This document shows, piece by piece, positions 16,014 to 23,276 of a stretch of DNA of 44,268 bases. How positions within the stretch are numbered: position 1 is the first letter of the stretch; each line of letters begins with the position of its first letter. The position numbers were made by a program, and so were the translations under genes. Source of the stretch: Bacteroidetes bacterium CG2_30_33_31 (lineage in GTDB: Bacteria > Bacteroidota > Bacteroidia > Bacteroidales > UBA1556); contig MNXP01000034.1 in NCBI GenBank assembly GCA_001872625.1, positions 1 through 44,268 on the forward strand. The letters run 5' to 3'. The notes beneath the pieces are model-generated. The model had not been told where the DNA came from. It was given only the letters and a program-made list of their open reading frames with translations, and ran no database searches.

Positions 16014-18173
16014 TTATCGTGAAATATTCATTTCTTCAATTAGTCTTTGTGCATTTGCAAATTTATCAATAATAAAAAGGCAATAGCGAATGTCAAGTGT
16101 AATATTTCTACATTGCTCGGGGTCATAATTTAAATCGCTCATAGTTCCTTCCCAATTGCGATCGAAGTTTATTCCTATTAATTCGCCATTTGCATTCATT
16201 ACCGGGCTTCCTGAATTTCCACCAGTTGTATGGTTAGTTGCTAAGAAACAAACATGCATTGTACCATCGGCATCAGCATAATTTGCATATTCTTTGTTTT
16301 TAAATAGACTCTTTAATTTGGGTTCAACCACATAATCGTAAATATTGGGGTTTTCTTTCTGCATAATACCTTCGAGAGTGGTGAAATAATTATAAGTGAT
16401 TCCATCGTGAGGAGAATAATTTGCTATATTTCCATAAGCAACTCTTAAGGTTGAGTTTGCATCAGGGGAAAGATATTTATCAGCATTTTTTTCGATTAAT
16501 GCTTTCATATAAATCCTTTGCAAACTATCAAGCTTGTTCTGGTATTGAGCAAGATTTGGTCGTATTTTATTTATGAAATTATTAAAATATGAGCCAGTTA
16601 ATTTCATAAGTATATCTTTTTCCAAATTTTTATAATTCGCACGTTTATAGTTGTTTAAAAATGAAAATAAAGTTTCCTTATTTCGAAAGATACTCTTTTT
16701 AAAAAGATTTTCAACGTATTTTTTTGAATCGCCTTGATATTTACTTTTAATAGTCTCAATGGTTTCAGGTAGCGGAACCTCGCTGTAAGGAAATGAGGCG
16801 TATGCATTAATCGTAGTCATCAGAAGTTCTTTTTCCACATCTGAATTATAGTCTTTGTAAAAAGATTCAGCTGCATTTTTTAGATTTTGAACATAATCAG
16901 CAATATCTTTTTCAGAAGTTTTTTTATCTGTGCTCAACTGAGCTAATTTAAAAAACTGGTTAGAAAAGCTAATCATATTTTCGTAATAACCAGCTTCAAT
17001 AAAATAATTATAGGCCATTTCCCATGGTAAAAAAGCTTTATAAGTTGTTTTAAATGAGCTTATTAAATTTTTATATTCATTTTCATTTGCCCAAATTGCA
17101 AAATCCTTTTGTTCCTCAGTTTTTCTTTCTACAGTTCTCAATCTTTTAACTCCATTACTTTCTCCAATCCATTTTTTCCAGCCATTTGCCAAACCGGCAT
17201 ATTTTGCTGAATATTGAATTCTAATTTCAGCACTTTTTTCCATATAACTGTTCATGATATCGAGTTCCTGACGGCGGAGAGAAATCTTGAAAGGATTCAC
17301 AGTCTCGGTAGCCAGAGCAACTCCTTCGGCCGGCAAATATTCTTCTGTAGTTCCTGGATAACCAAAAACAAAAGTAAAATCCCCTTCATTATATCCTTTT
17401 AAACTTATGCTGAGCGATTGAGCTGGTTTGTAGGCGACATTGTCTTTTGAATATTCTGCTGGATTATTAAATGCATCGGTATAAATCCTAAAAACAGAGA
17501 AGTCACCAGTATGCCTTGGCCACATCCAATTATCTGTATCTCCTCCAAATTTTCCAATATTTGAAGGTGGCGCTCCCACCAATCGTACATCGCTGAAAAC
17601 TTTTGAAGTCATAAGTATATATTGATTTCCGTAATAAAATGCTTTAACTTCTAATTTTATAAATTTGTTGTCAGCATTGCCTTCTGTAAGTTTGCTGATA
17701 TTGATTCTAATAATATTTTGTCTCTCTATTTCGGTCATATTAGTAGTAACTCCAGCTAAAATTATCCCAGTAACATCATTCATATTTTGGAGAATAGTAG
17801 CAGTGAGACCAGAATTTGGCAACTCGTCTTCGAATGTATTGGCCCAAAAACCGTCAGTCAAATAATCGTTATTTATGCTGCTATGCTTTTGAATAGAGCG
17901 ATAACCGCAGTGGTGATTTGTCAAAAGCAAACCTTGATTTGAAATTATTTCACCAGTACAACCACCGCCAAATTGTACAATCGCGTCTTTTATGCTTGAT
18001 TTATTGATGCTGTAAATATCTTCCGCAGTAATTTTCATACCCATGGCTTCCATTTCACTGGAGTTAATTTTTTGTAGAAGCATAGGAATATACATCCCTT
18101 CTTTAGCAGAAAGATTAATTGAAAATAAAATCAAAATGCTTGCAAATATAAATAGGAATAATTTATTAATCAT
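16014..18173 (-). CDS. S46 family dipeptidyl-peptidase, DPP11-like
   Basis: This 719-residue secreted serine peptidase has a signal peptide (residues 1-23, ending INLSA). Chymotrypsin-fold S46 motifs are CTGEIISNQGLLLTNHHCGY (catalytic His at 87/88), FGGDTDNWMWPRHTGDFSVFR, and TTGGNSGSP with catalytic Ser654. The specificity residue is readable: Arg672 in GINFDRNWEG, equivalent to Arg673 of DPP11 enzymes, where DPP7 has Gly. The enzyme should thus remove N-terminal dipeptides with Asp or Glu in the second position, in the periplasm. Length is that of the family (about 720). It lies 12 bases after ridA and is probably transcribed with it. Confidence 0.92.
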   Translation of the reverse strand: MINKLFLFIFASILILFSINLSAKEGMYIPMLLQKINSSEMEAMGMKITAEDIYSINKSSIKDAIVQFGGGCTGEIISNQGLLLTNHHCGYRSIQKHSSINNDYLTDGFWANTFEDELPNSGLTATILQNMNDVTGIILAGVTTNMTEIERQNIIRINISKLTEGNADNKFIKLEVKAFYYGNQYILMTSKVFSDVRLVGAPPSNIGKFGGDTDNWMWPRHTGDFSVFRIYTDAFNNPAEYSKDNVAYKPAQSLSISLKGYNEGDFTFVFGYPGTTEEYLPAEGVALATETVNPFKISLRRQELDIMNSYMEKSAEIRIQYSAKYAGLANGWKKWIGESNGVKRLRTVERKTEEQKDFAIWANENEYKNLISSFKTTYKAFLPWEMAYNYFIEAGYYENMISFSNQFFKLAQLSTDKKTSEKDIADYVQNLKNAAESFYKDYNSDVEKELLMTTINAYASFPYSEVPLPETIETIKSKYQGDSKKYVENLFKKSIFRNKETLFSFLNNYKRANYKNLEKDILMKLTGSYFNNFINKIRPNLAQYQNKLDSLQRIYMKALIEKNADKYLSPDANSTLRVAYGNIANYSPHDGITYNYFTTLEGIMQKENPNIYDYVVEPKLKSLFKNKEYANYADADGTMHVCFLATNHTTGGNSGSPVMNANGELIGINFDRNWEGTMSDLNYDPEQCRNITLDIRYCLFIIDKFANAQRLIEEMNISR

Positions 18174-18185
18174 TTGATAATTAGT

Positions 18186-18563
18186 TTATTTAGTGGCTAT
18201 TGTTTCTATTTCTACCAAGCAGCCAAGAGGCAAATCTTTTACTGCAAATGCTGCTCTTGCAGGAGGATTAATTTTATATCTGCTTGCATAAACTTCATTC
18301 ATGGAAGCAAAATTTGAAATTTCACTTAAAAGGCAAGTTGATTTTACCACATCATCAAATACATAACCGGCTGCAGTAAGGATAGCTTCAATATTTTTCA
18401 TTACCTGTTCAGTTTGTTCTTTAATTCCTCCTTCCACAATTTTACCAGTAGCTGGATTTATTGGTATTTGACCAGAAATATAAAGAGTACCATTTGATTC
18501 TATTGCTTGACTGTAAGGTCCAATTGCCGCAGGTGCATTTTTGGATAAAATGACTTTTTTCAT
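18186..18563 (-). CDS. ridA: RidA family enamine/imine deaminase
   Basis: This 125-residue protein carries the full RidA signature: IGPYSQAIESNGTLYISGQIP near the start and PPARAAFAVKDLPLGCLVEIE near the end, with the substrate-binding Arg103. It forms trimers and hydrolyses reactive 2-aminoacrylate-type enamines that arise from PLP enzymes, which protects those enzymes during amino-acid breakdown. It is the first gene of a unit with the DPP11-like peptidase, an arrangement that fits amino-acid use. A -7 box lies upstream at 18592-18599. Confidence 0.95.
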   Translation of the reverse strand: MKKVILSKNAPAAIGPYSQAIESNGTLYISGQIPINPATGKIVEGGIKEQTEQVMKNIEAILTAAGYVFDDVVKSTCLLSEISNFASMNEVYASRYKINPPARAAFAVKDLPLGCLVEIETIATK

Positions 18564-18591
18564 GCTCGAAAAATTTAAATTATATTGAGAA

Positions 18592-18599
18592 CAAATATA
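18592..18599 (-). promoter_or_regulatory. Candidate -7 box for ridA
   Basis: TATATTTG on the minus strand fits TAnnTTTG and lies 28 bases upstream of the ridA ATG. No clear -33 element is seen. Confidence 0.4.
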
Positions 18600-18650
18600 A
18601 AAAATAGTAAGTACTAAAATGGTTTAATTATAAGAAATAAAAAAATTTTA

Positions 18651-19112
18651 TTAATAATCTTTCATCCATTCAAATAGTTGGTAATGCTCGCCATTCATTC
18701 CTAATGAGGCGTAGGTTTTTTGTGCATTAATGTTAGTTTTATCAACGTATAGTCTAATACCTCCAAATTCCGAGGACAGATTTACTATATTTTTAATATG
18801 CTGATATAAAGAAGAATATACTCCCATACGTCGAAAATTTTCCTTTACATAAACCGACTGAATCCAGGCTATCCAGCAATTTCGCCAATCACTCCATTCT
18901 TTTGTAATCATCAAACTACCAACAATTTCGGTTTTTATTTCCGCTACGAAATATGTACATTTTCTTCCATATTTTAATCCAGAAGCAATACCTACCTTAA
19001 GTTTTTCTGCTGGCAAATGGAGCTCCTCAGTCTCCAAAGCCATATTTAAGTTGAACTCAATTAAGGTCTCTAAGTCGGTAAATTTGGCCTTGCGAATTTT
19101 TATTTTATTCAT
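18651..19112 (-). CDS. GNAT family N-acetyltransferase
   Basis: This 153-residue protein has the GNAT fold: an N-terminal strand and helices (IRKAKFTDLETLIEFN), then the acetyl-CoA-binding motif A as WIQSVYVKENFRRMGVYSSLYQHI. It ends with IRLYVDKTNINAQKTYASLGM, the usual NxxAxxxYxxxGF-like segment. The acceptor is unknown; similar proteins modify small molecules or protein N-termini. It lies 59 bases downstream of the glycosyltransferase gene and may share its message. Confidence 0.88.
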   Translation of the reverse strand: MNKIKIRKAKFTDLETLIEFNLNMALETEELHLPAEKLKVGIASGLKYGRKCTYFVAEIKTEIVGSLMITKEWSDWRNCWIAWIQSVYVKENFRRMGVYSSLYQHIKNIVNLSSEFGGIRLYVDKTNINAQKTYASLGMNGEHYQLFEWMKDY

Positions 19113-19171
19113 TTATTTTTATTTTATAGAGTTTTCATTCCTAATTTAATTCAAAGTATATTTATGTAAAT

Positions 19172-20329
19172 TTACTTAATTACTTCTTCCAATTTCAAAA
19201 TCACCTTTTCCCATGAATATTTTTTCTTAACAAATTCATTTCCACCTAAAGAAATTTTATCAAATAAAATTTTATCATTCAACAAGTTAACAATATGAGC
19301 AGCAATTTCATTTGCATTATTGCCAACTAATATTTCGGTATCTCGGTTAGCACCAAGGGCATTATTTGCCAAAGAAGTTGTTATGCAAGGAAGTTTCATA
19401 GCCATGGCTTCAAGTAATTTGTTTTGAAGTCCAGAGCCAATTTGCATCGGTGCCACAAAAATTTTGGCGGAGTCATAAGCATCAGCAATATTTTCCACCC
19501 ATCCACTGATAGTTACTTTTTTGGAAACAAGATTAATGACTGACATTGAAGGGTTTGCTCCAGCAATCAAAATATTTAACTCTGGCTTAGATTGAAAAAC
19601 AATAGGACAGATTTTATTTACAAGAAAAATTGCGGCATCAATATTTGGTGGATAATTCATATTGCCAGCAAAAATAATATCGAATTTTTTATTTAGGTTT
19701 TTTGGCTTAAAATATTCAGTGTCAACACCATTTGGAATCACCATAATATTATTCCTATCTGGATGAGGTATCAAATCTCTATCATTTTCAGTAATGATAA
19801 TTCTCTTATCGAATGCATCAAAAATGTGATTTTCATACTTTAACATTCTTGAATATTCAATTTTTAATATATTTATAAAGATACCAGAATTATTTTCAAT
19901 TCTGCGTTTCAGACCAACAGAAAGTGCATCTTGATAATCAAGCAGCTTGGTGTATTTTAAGTCTTTAACATATTCCGACATTCGAATAAGCTGACAAAAA
20001 ATTAAATCAGGGTTAGCTTTTTTTATTATAAAATCAATTTGTTTTTTAACTTTTTTGTTATAGAAATATTTGCTTTGAAAAGGTAGAGAAGAAATTAATG
20101 TTCCAAAAATGTTTAAAATTTGTGAAATTCGTTTTAATTTAAAGTAATGAACTTCGGAGCAATATTTCAGCATCTCATCTTTTGCTCCTAATGGTATTTT
20201 CGATTCTGATGTTGCAATAAGGATAATATCATGATTTGTAGATAGATACTTAATTTGATAATAGGCTCTTAGTTTGTCGCCTTTATCCAAAGGCCACGGT
20301 ATGCGAGATACGATAAAGCAAATTTTCAT
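19172..20329 (-). CDS. Glycosyltransferase family 4 protein
   Basis: This 385-residue GT-B enzyme begins with the N-terminal nucleotide-fold loop FIVSRIPWPLDKGDKLRAYYQIKYL, a form common in GT4 enzymes that act on exported glycans. The C-terminal domain has IIFAGNMNYPPNIDA (donor-side glycine-rich strand), VTISGWVENIADAYDSAKIFVAPMQIGSGLQNKLLEAMAMK, in which the E of the EX7E motif is visible, and a final amphipathic helix. The donor sugar is not deducible. A promoter-like box at 20359-20366 is placed for this gene, and the GNAT gene follows. Confidence 0.88.
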   Translation of the reverse strand: MKICFIVSRIPWPLDKGDKLRAYYQIKYLSTNHDIILIATSESKIPLGAKDEMLKYCSEVHYFKLKRISQILNIFGTLISSLPFQSKYFYNKKVKKQIDFIIKKANPDLIFCQLIRMSEYVKDLKYTKLLDYQDALSVGLKRRIENNSGIFINILKIEYSRMLKYENHIFDAFDKRIIITENDRDLIPHPDRNNIMVIPNGVDTEYFKPKNLNKKFDIIFAGNMNYPPNIDAAIFLVNKICPIVFQSKPELNILIAGANPSMSVINLVSKKVTISGWVENIADAYDSAKIFVAPMQIGSGLQNKLLEAMAMKLPCITTSLANNALGANRDTEILVGNNANEIAAHIVNLLNDKILFDKISLGGNEFVKKKYSWEKVILKLEEVIK

Positions 20330-20358
20330 AAATTAGTTATGCAAAATTGATGTCGTTG

Positions 20359-20366
20359 CAAATATA
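20359..20366 (-). promoter_or_regulatory. Candidate -7 box for the GT4 gene
   Basis: TATATTTG on the minus strand fits TAnnTTTG and lies 30 bases upstream of the start at 20329. Confidence 0.4.
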
Positions 20367-20470
20367 CAGAAAGACTTCTGGTTTTGACGGAAAAAATATT
20401 TTATTACTTTTAAATTTAAATGTAAAAAATATCCTTAGATTTTCTGTATCACTGAAATCGTAATTTCTCC

Positions 20471-20572
20471 TGTCAATAACAAGACTCGAACTTGCACGTC
20501 CTTTCAGACACTGGTCTCTGAAACCAGCGCGTCTACCATCAATATAGTAGCTATCGGGATCACCACTTGGCC
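20471..20572 (-). pseudogene. Decayed tRNA-Leu(CAG) copy with degenerate D-loop insert
   Basis: From the D arm to the T arm this copy is almost identical to the intact tRNA-Leu(CAG) at 20737-20819, including anticodon loop TTCAGAG and T loop. Both acceptor strands have drifted (GGCCAAG against TATTGAC), and most pairs are lost. The D loop holds a 23-base degenerate form of the palindrome found in the neighbour (left half kept, right half changed). No hairpin terminator follows it, unlike the other copies. It is very probably not a functional tRNA. Confidence 0.75.
20538..20560. repeat. Degenerate palindrome in decayed tRNA-Leu
   Basis: On the minus strand the left half ATCCCGATAG is intact. 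It is followed by three extra bases and a changed right half (CTATATTGAT where the perfect copy has CTATCGGGAT), so the hairpin stem is broken. Confidence 0.7.
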
Positions 20573-20576
20573 ATTT

Positions 20577-20600
20577 AAAAAAACCGCTGAAAAAGCGGTT
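20577..20600 (-). terminator. tRNA-Leu terminator, copy 3
   Basis: AACCGCT and AGCGGTT form a 7-base-pair stem with a 5-base loop, followed by a T run on the minus strand. It is the same hairpin that follows the two intact tRNA-Leu genes. Confidence 0.8.
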
Positions 20601-20604
20601 GTTG

Positions 20605-20703
20605 TACCCAGAACAAGACTCGAACTTGCACGTCCTTTCAGACACTGGTCTCTGAAACCAGCGCGTCTACCATCCCGATAGCTATCGGGATCACCACCTG
20701 GGC
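20605..20703 (-). tRNA. tRNA-Leu(CAG) with palindromic D-loop insertion
   Basis: This 99-base copy has a perfect acceptor stem (GCCCAGG with TCTGGGT, discriminator A). Its anticodon arm (CTGGT-TTCAGAG-ACCAG), variable arm and T arm are identical to those of the intact neighbour at 20737-20819. The one difference is the D loop: AAAT is replaced by ATCCCGATAGCTATCGGGAT directly before the conserved GG. In RNA this gives an 8-base-pair hairpin with an AGCU tetraloop on top of an otherwise normal D arm. D-stem base 11 is U instead of C, as in the GAG gene. The same terminator follows. It may be functional with an enlarged D arm or be inactive; the sequence cannot decide. Confidence 0.7.
20672..20691. 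repeat. Perfect 20-base palindrome in tRNA-Leu D loop
   Basis: ATCCCGATAGCTATCGGGAT equals its own reverse complement. Two other forms occur at 20538-20560 and 20979-20998, each inside a tRNA-Leu copy at the same D-loop position. No copy was seen elsewhere in the window. Confidence 0.9.
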
Positions 20704-20707
20704 ATTC

Positions 20708-20732
20708 AAAAAAAACCGCTGAAAAAGCGGTT
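20708..20732 (-). terminator. tRNA-Leu(CAG) terminator
   Basis: The stem AACCGCT/AGCGGTT with loop GAAAA is followed on the minus strand by a run of eight T residues, immediately after the tRNA 3' end. Confidence 0.85.
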
Positions 20733-20736
20733 GTTG

Positions 20737-20819
20737 TACCCAGAACAAGACTCGAACTTGCACGTCCTTTCAGACACTGGTCTCTGAAACCAGCGCGTCT
20801 ACCATTTCGCCACCTGGGC
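20737..20819 (-). tRNA. tRNA-Leu(CAG)
   Basis: This 83-base class II tRNA folds completely: acceptor GCCCAGG/TCTGGGT, D arm with AAATGGTAGA loop, anticodon arm CTGGT-TTCAGAG-ACCAG with anticodon CAG, long variable arm, and T arm GCAAG-TTCGAGT-CTTGT. The discriminator is A and CCA is not encoded. It reads CUG codons. A hairpin terminator follows at once. Confidence 0.93.
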
Positions 20820-20823
20820 ATTC

Positions 20824-20848
20824 AAAAAAAACCGCTGAAAAAGCGGTT
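20824..20848 (-). terminator. tRNA-Leu(GAG) terminator
   Basis: This is the same AACCGCT/AGCGGTT hairpin with a T run, directly after the tRNA 3' end. Its repetition shows that tRNA and terminator were duplicated together as units of about 116 bases. Confidence 0.85.
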
Positions 20849-20852
20849 GTTG

Positions 20853-20936
20853 TACCCAGAACAAGACTCGAACTTGCACGCCGTTGCCAGCACCAGCCCC
20901 TCAAGCTGGCGTGTCTACCAATTTCACCACCTGGGC
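20853..20936 (-). tRNA. tRNA-Leu(GAG)
   Basis: This 84-base class II tRNA has the same acceptor stem and T arm as the CAG gene. The anticodon arm is different (CCAGC-TTGAGGG-GCTGG, anticodon GAG), as is the variable arm. The D loop (AAATTGGTAGA) has no insertion. It reads CUC and CUU codons. Confidence 0.93.
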
Positions 20937-20969
20937 ATTTAAAAATATTAAAGAGCAAAAAATAGCCGA

Positions 20970-21010
20970 GTGTCTACCATCCCGATAACTATCGGGATCA
21001 CCACCTGGGC
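20970..21010 (-). pseudogene. 5' fragment of tRNA-Leu with D-loop palindrome
   Basis: The 41 bases give the acceptor 5' strand GCCCAGG, the first half of the D arm, the palindromic insert and GGTAGACAC, then diverge into AT-rich DNA. The GACAC end matches the GAG gene rather than the CAG gene. No anticodon arm or 3' half is present. Confidence 0.8.
20979..20998. repeat. Near-perfect palindrome in tRNA-Leu fragment
   Basis: On the minus strand this reads ATCCCGATAGTTATCGGGAT. It differs from the copy at 20672-20691 by one base in the central tetraloop, so the 8-base-pair stem is unchanged. Confidence 0.85.
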
Positions 21011-21062
21011 ATTTTTCAGAAAAGCATTTTAAATATGTATAAAAATTACCTATCTTAAAAAG

Positions 21063-21136
21063 TAGCGAGAGACAGGATTGAACTGTCGACCTCATGATTA
21101 TGAATCATGCGCTCTAACCAGCTGAGCTACCTCGCC
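21063..21136 (-). tRNA. tRNA-Met(CAT)
   Basis: This 74-base tRNA has acceptor GGCGAGG/TCTCGCT, D arm GCTC-AGCTGGTTA-GAGC, anticodon arm CATGA-TTCATAA-TCATG with anticodon CAT, and T arm GACAG-TTCAATC-CTGTC; the discriminator is A. Its body resembles the elongator tRNA-Met of Bacteroidota. A lysidine-modified tRNA-Ile2 has the same anticodon and is not strictly excluded. It is the first gene of the tRNA array. Confidence 0.92.
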
Positions 21137-21168
21137 AAAAAAAATGAACTTCACATTCTTAAGGGCAG

Positions 21169-21198
21169 CAAAAGTAGCAATTAATGTTATAATTCAAA
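21169..21198 (-). promoter_or_regulatory. Promoter of the tRNA array
   Basis: On the minus strand TTTG (21198-21195) is followed after 18 bases by TACTTTTG (21176-21169). Both boxes match the Bacteroidota consensus. The predicted start lies about 25-30 bases before tRNA-Met. Confidence 0.6.
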
Positions 21199-21232
21199 GT
21201 GTTTTTTCATTATTTCCTATCGAAATTAGTCA

Positions 21233-21240
21233 TACTTTTG
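21233..21240 (+). promoter_or_regulatory. Candidate -7 box for the lipoprotein/mnmD unit
   Basis: TACTTTTG fits TAnnTTTG and lies 22 bases upstream of the ATG at 21263. It is divergent from the tRNA promoter. Confidence 0.45.
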
Positions 21241-21262
21241 AGTCTTCACATTTTTTAGGTTA

Positions 21263-22570
21263 ATGAAAAAGCTATTTCAATTCAATTTCGGAGTTTATTT
21301 GTGTTTGTTTTTGCTTGCATTTCAAGGCTGTAACAAAAATTCTGATAATGAATTTCCCTCCGTTTCTATTATCAAACCTTTTGAAAATCAAATTTTTAGT
21401 GTAGGTGATACAATTCCCATTGAGGTTGATATTCAATATTCTTCTAAAATTGAGAGTGTAATGATTACCCTTACTGATGCAAATTTTGTTCGTGTAATGA
21501 GAACATATTTAGTGAATTTGAAAACATTTTCCAGTCAAAAAATAAAATTTATTTATCCTCTTGACGACGATTTTTTAGAATCTGGTAATTATAATATTGA
21601 AATTGTTGTTGTTGGTAATACAAATACGAAGAATAAATATGCAAAAGTTGCTATTGCTGGTTTGCCAAAATTGAATTTGGGATTGAACGTAATAACAAAA
21701 AGTGCAGATGTTGTTAATTTAACATATTTGGATTTTCAGTATAAATCGAAGCTACAAAAAACTTTCGCAGGCAATTATATATCATCATCATATTTACCAT
21801 ATCACAATGTTTTTACTTTTGTTGGAGGTCAAAAAGGTGATGCAACATCTTTTAATTATTTTAATACTAATGAATTGTGGAAAATAAAAAATTTAAATTC
21901 TGATCCGACACAATATATTATCGGTTCATTGGCAATGGATAATTTAATTCAATTATTTTACTTTTCAAGTAAAGTTCAGACTTATAATTATAATGGTAAT
22001 TTAAAGATGGTTTATAGTTTGACGCCAAATTATTTTCCTACATTAAGTTTGCAAAATGGTGATAATTTTGTGGTTTACGAAAAGAGTAAAGCTTCTGTTG
22101 ATTTAGGGAAGATTAACGTTTTTTTTGCATCTACTGGCAAACTTATGCAGTCTTATGCTCTTGATTACGAAGCTGTTTATATGTCTTACAAAGCTTCAAA
22201 TGAGATAGTTATTGTGGGTAATAAAAATGGAAATGCAATTTTGAAAGTTTATTATTTGAACGATAATAACTTTTGGGAACCAAGAAGTTTTTCATTTGGC
22301 AAGTTGATTTCTATGGTGCAAATCAATCCTGATATATATCTATTTATTCAAAATGGAATTTTAAAACGATATAGATTTTCGGACAATTCATTGGTAGAAT
22401 TGATCTCTTTTAGCAACTTTAATTCTATAAAATATGATGAAATAAACCAAATAGTTTATGCTAAAAGCGATCACGAATGCGCCTCATATTCATTTCCAAA
22501 TTTAAACAAAATACACTCCGAATTTTTTACCGACAGTATTGTTGAATTTCAAATAATTTATAACCGATAA
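21263..22570 (+). CDS. Predicted lipoprotein with Ig-like and propeller-like parts
   Basis: This 435-residue protein has a lipoprotein signal with lipobox AFQGC (Cys23). Residues about 32-130 read as an Ig-like beta-sandwich (PSVSIIKPFENQIFSVGDTIPIEVDI, ENGNYNIEIVVVG-like ending). The rest is rich in repeated hydrophobic strand-turn units with aromatic residues, as in an irregular beta-propeller. I recognise no family and assign no function. The gene lies four bases before mnmD and is probably transcribed with it, although an envelope lipoprotein and a tRNA enzyme have no evident link. Confidence 0.75.
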   Translation: MKKLFQFNFGVYLCLFLLAFQGCNKNSDNEFPSVSIIKPFENQIFSVGDTIPIEVDIQYSSKIESVMITLTDANFVRVMRTYLVNLKTFSSQKIKFIYPLDDDFLESGNYNIEIVVVGNTNTKNKYAKVAIAGLPKLNLGLNVITKSADVVNLTYLDFQYKSKLQKTFAGNYISSSYLPYHNVFTFVGGQKGDATSFNYFNTNELWKIKNLNSDPTQYIIGSLAMDNLIQLFYFSSKVQTYNYNGNLKMVYSLTPNYFPTLSLQNGDNFVVYEKSKASVDLGKINVFFASTGKLMQSYALDYEAVYMSYKASNEIVIVGNKNGNAILKVYYLNDNNFWEPRSFSFGKLISMVQINPDIYLFIQNGILKRYRFSDNSLVELISFSNFNSIKYDEINQIVYAKSDHECASYSFPNLNKIHSEFFTDSIVEFQIIYNR

Positions 22571-22574
22571 TTTC

Positions 22575-23276
22575 ATGACTCATAAAATCATTAGAACCGA
22601 AGATGGAAGTAACAGTATTTTTGTTGAATCTTTAGGGCAGTCCTATCATTCAAGCTTTGGTGCTATCGCTGAGTCTCAGCATATTTTTATAAAAGACGGA
22701 CTCCAATTTATCAATCCAATTTCTGATATCAACATCTTAGAAATTGGATTTGGCACTGGACTTAATGCGCTTCTTAGTTTAGCTTTTGCCCGAGAACATA
22801 AGATAAAAATCAATTATTTTGGAATAGAGAAATATCCATTAAAAATGGAAGAAGTTGAGAAGTTAAATTATTCTGGAATGATTGATAGGGTTGATAATCA
22901 TGACTTTAACAACATTCACCTTGTAGAATGGAATGAAGAAATTCCAGTTGATGACAATTTTATTTTGCACAAAAGCAATCAGGATATAAAAAACATGTCG
23001 CTTAGGGAAAACTATTTTGATTTAGTATTTTTTGATGCTTTTTCGCCAGAGCAGCAGCCACTTCTTTGGTCTGAAGCAGTTTTTGCAAATATTTATAAAT
23101 CGATGAAAGCCAGAGCAGTTATGACCACATATTCAGTAAAGGGTGATGTAAAAAGGGCGCTCAAAATGGTAGGTTTTAACATGGAAAAAATCCCAGGGCC
23201 TAAGGGTAAACGTGAGATTCTTCGTATTCAAAAAAGATATTTTGGAACAAAAACGCTTATAAATCAGAATCATTAA
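22575..23276 (+). CDS. mnmD: tRNA 5-aminomethyl-2-thiouridine methyltransferase MnmD
   Basis: This 233-residue protein corresponds to the methyltransferase half of bifunctional MnmC and completes mnm5s2U at wobble position 34. It shows SAM motif I as ILEIGFGTGLNALL and the diagnostic FFDAFSPEQQPLLWS. The C-terminal TYSVKGDVKRALKMVGF and GPKGKREILR are also typical. The FAD-dependent MnmC1 domain is absent, as in other stand-alone MnmD proteins. Its 3' end overlaps the convergent response regulator by 20 bases. Confidence 0.93.
   Translation: MTHKIIRTEDGSNSIFVESLGQSYHSSFGAIAESQHIFIKDGLQFINPISDINILEIGFGTGLNALLSLAFAREHKIKINYFGIEKYPLKMEEVEKLNYSGMIDRVDNHDFNNIHLVEWNEEIPVDDNFILHKSNQDIKNMSLRENYFDLVFFDAFSPEQQPLLWSEAVFANIYKSMKARAVMTTYSVKGDVKRALKMVGFNMEKIPGPKGKREILRIQKRYFGTKTLINQNH

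Noticed and set aside
20605-20703. Group I intron in tRNA-Leu
   Set aside because: The insert is only 20 bases, lies in the D loop and not in the anticodon, and has no intron core.
20471-20936. Array of direct repeats with about 116-base period taken as CRISPR
   Set aside because: The repeats are whole tRNA genes plus terminators; there are no short spacers and no cas genes.
20337-21095. Several open frames on the minus strand with repeated peptides such as RRAGFRDQCLKGRASSSLV
   Set aside because: They are translations of the tRNA-Leu genes, their palindromes and terminators, not proteins.
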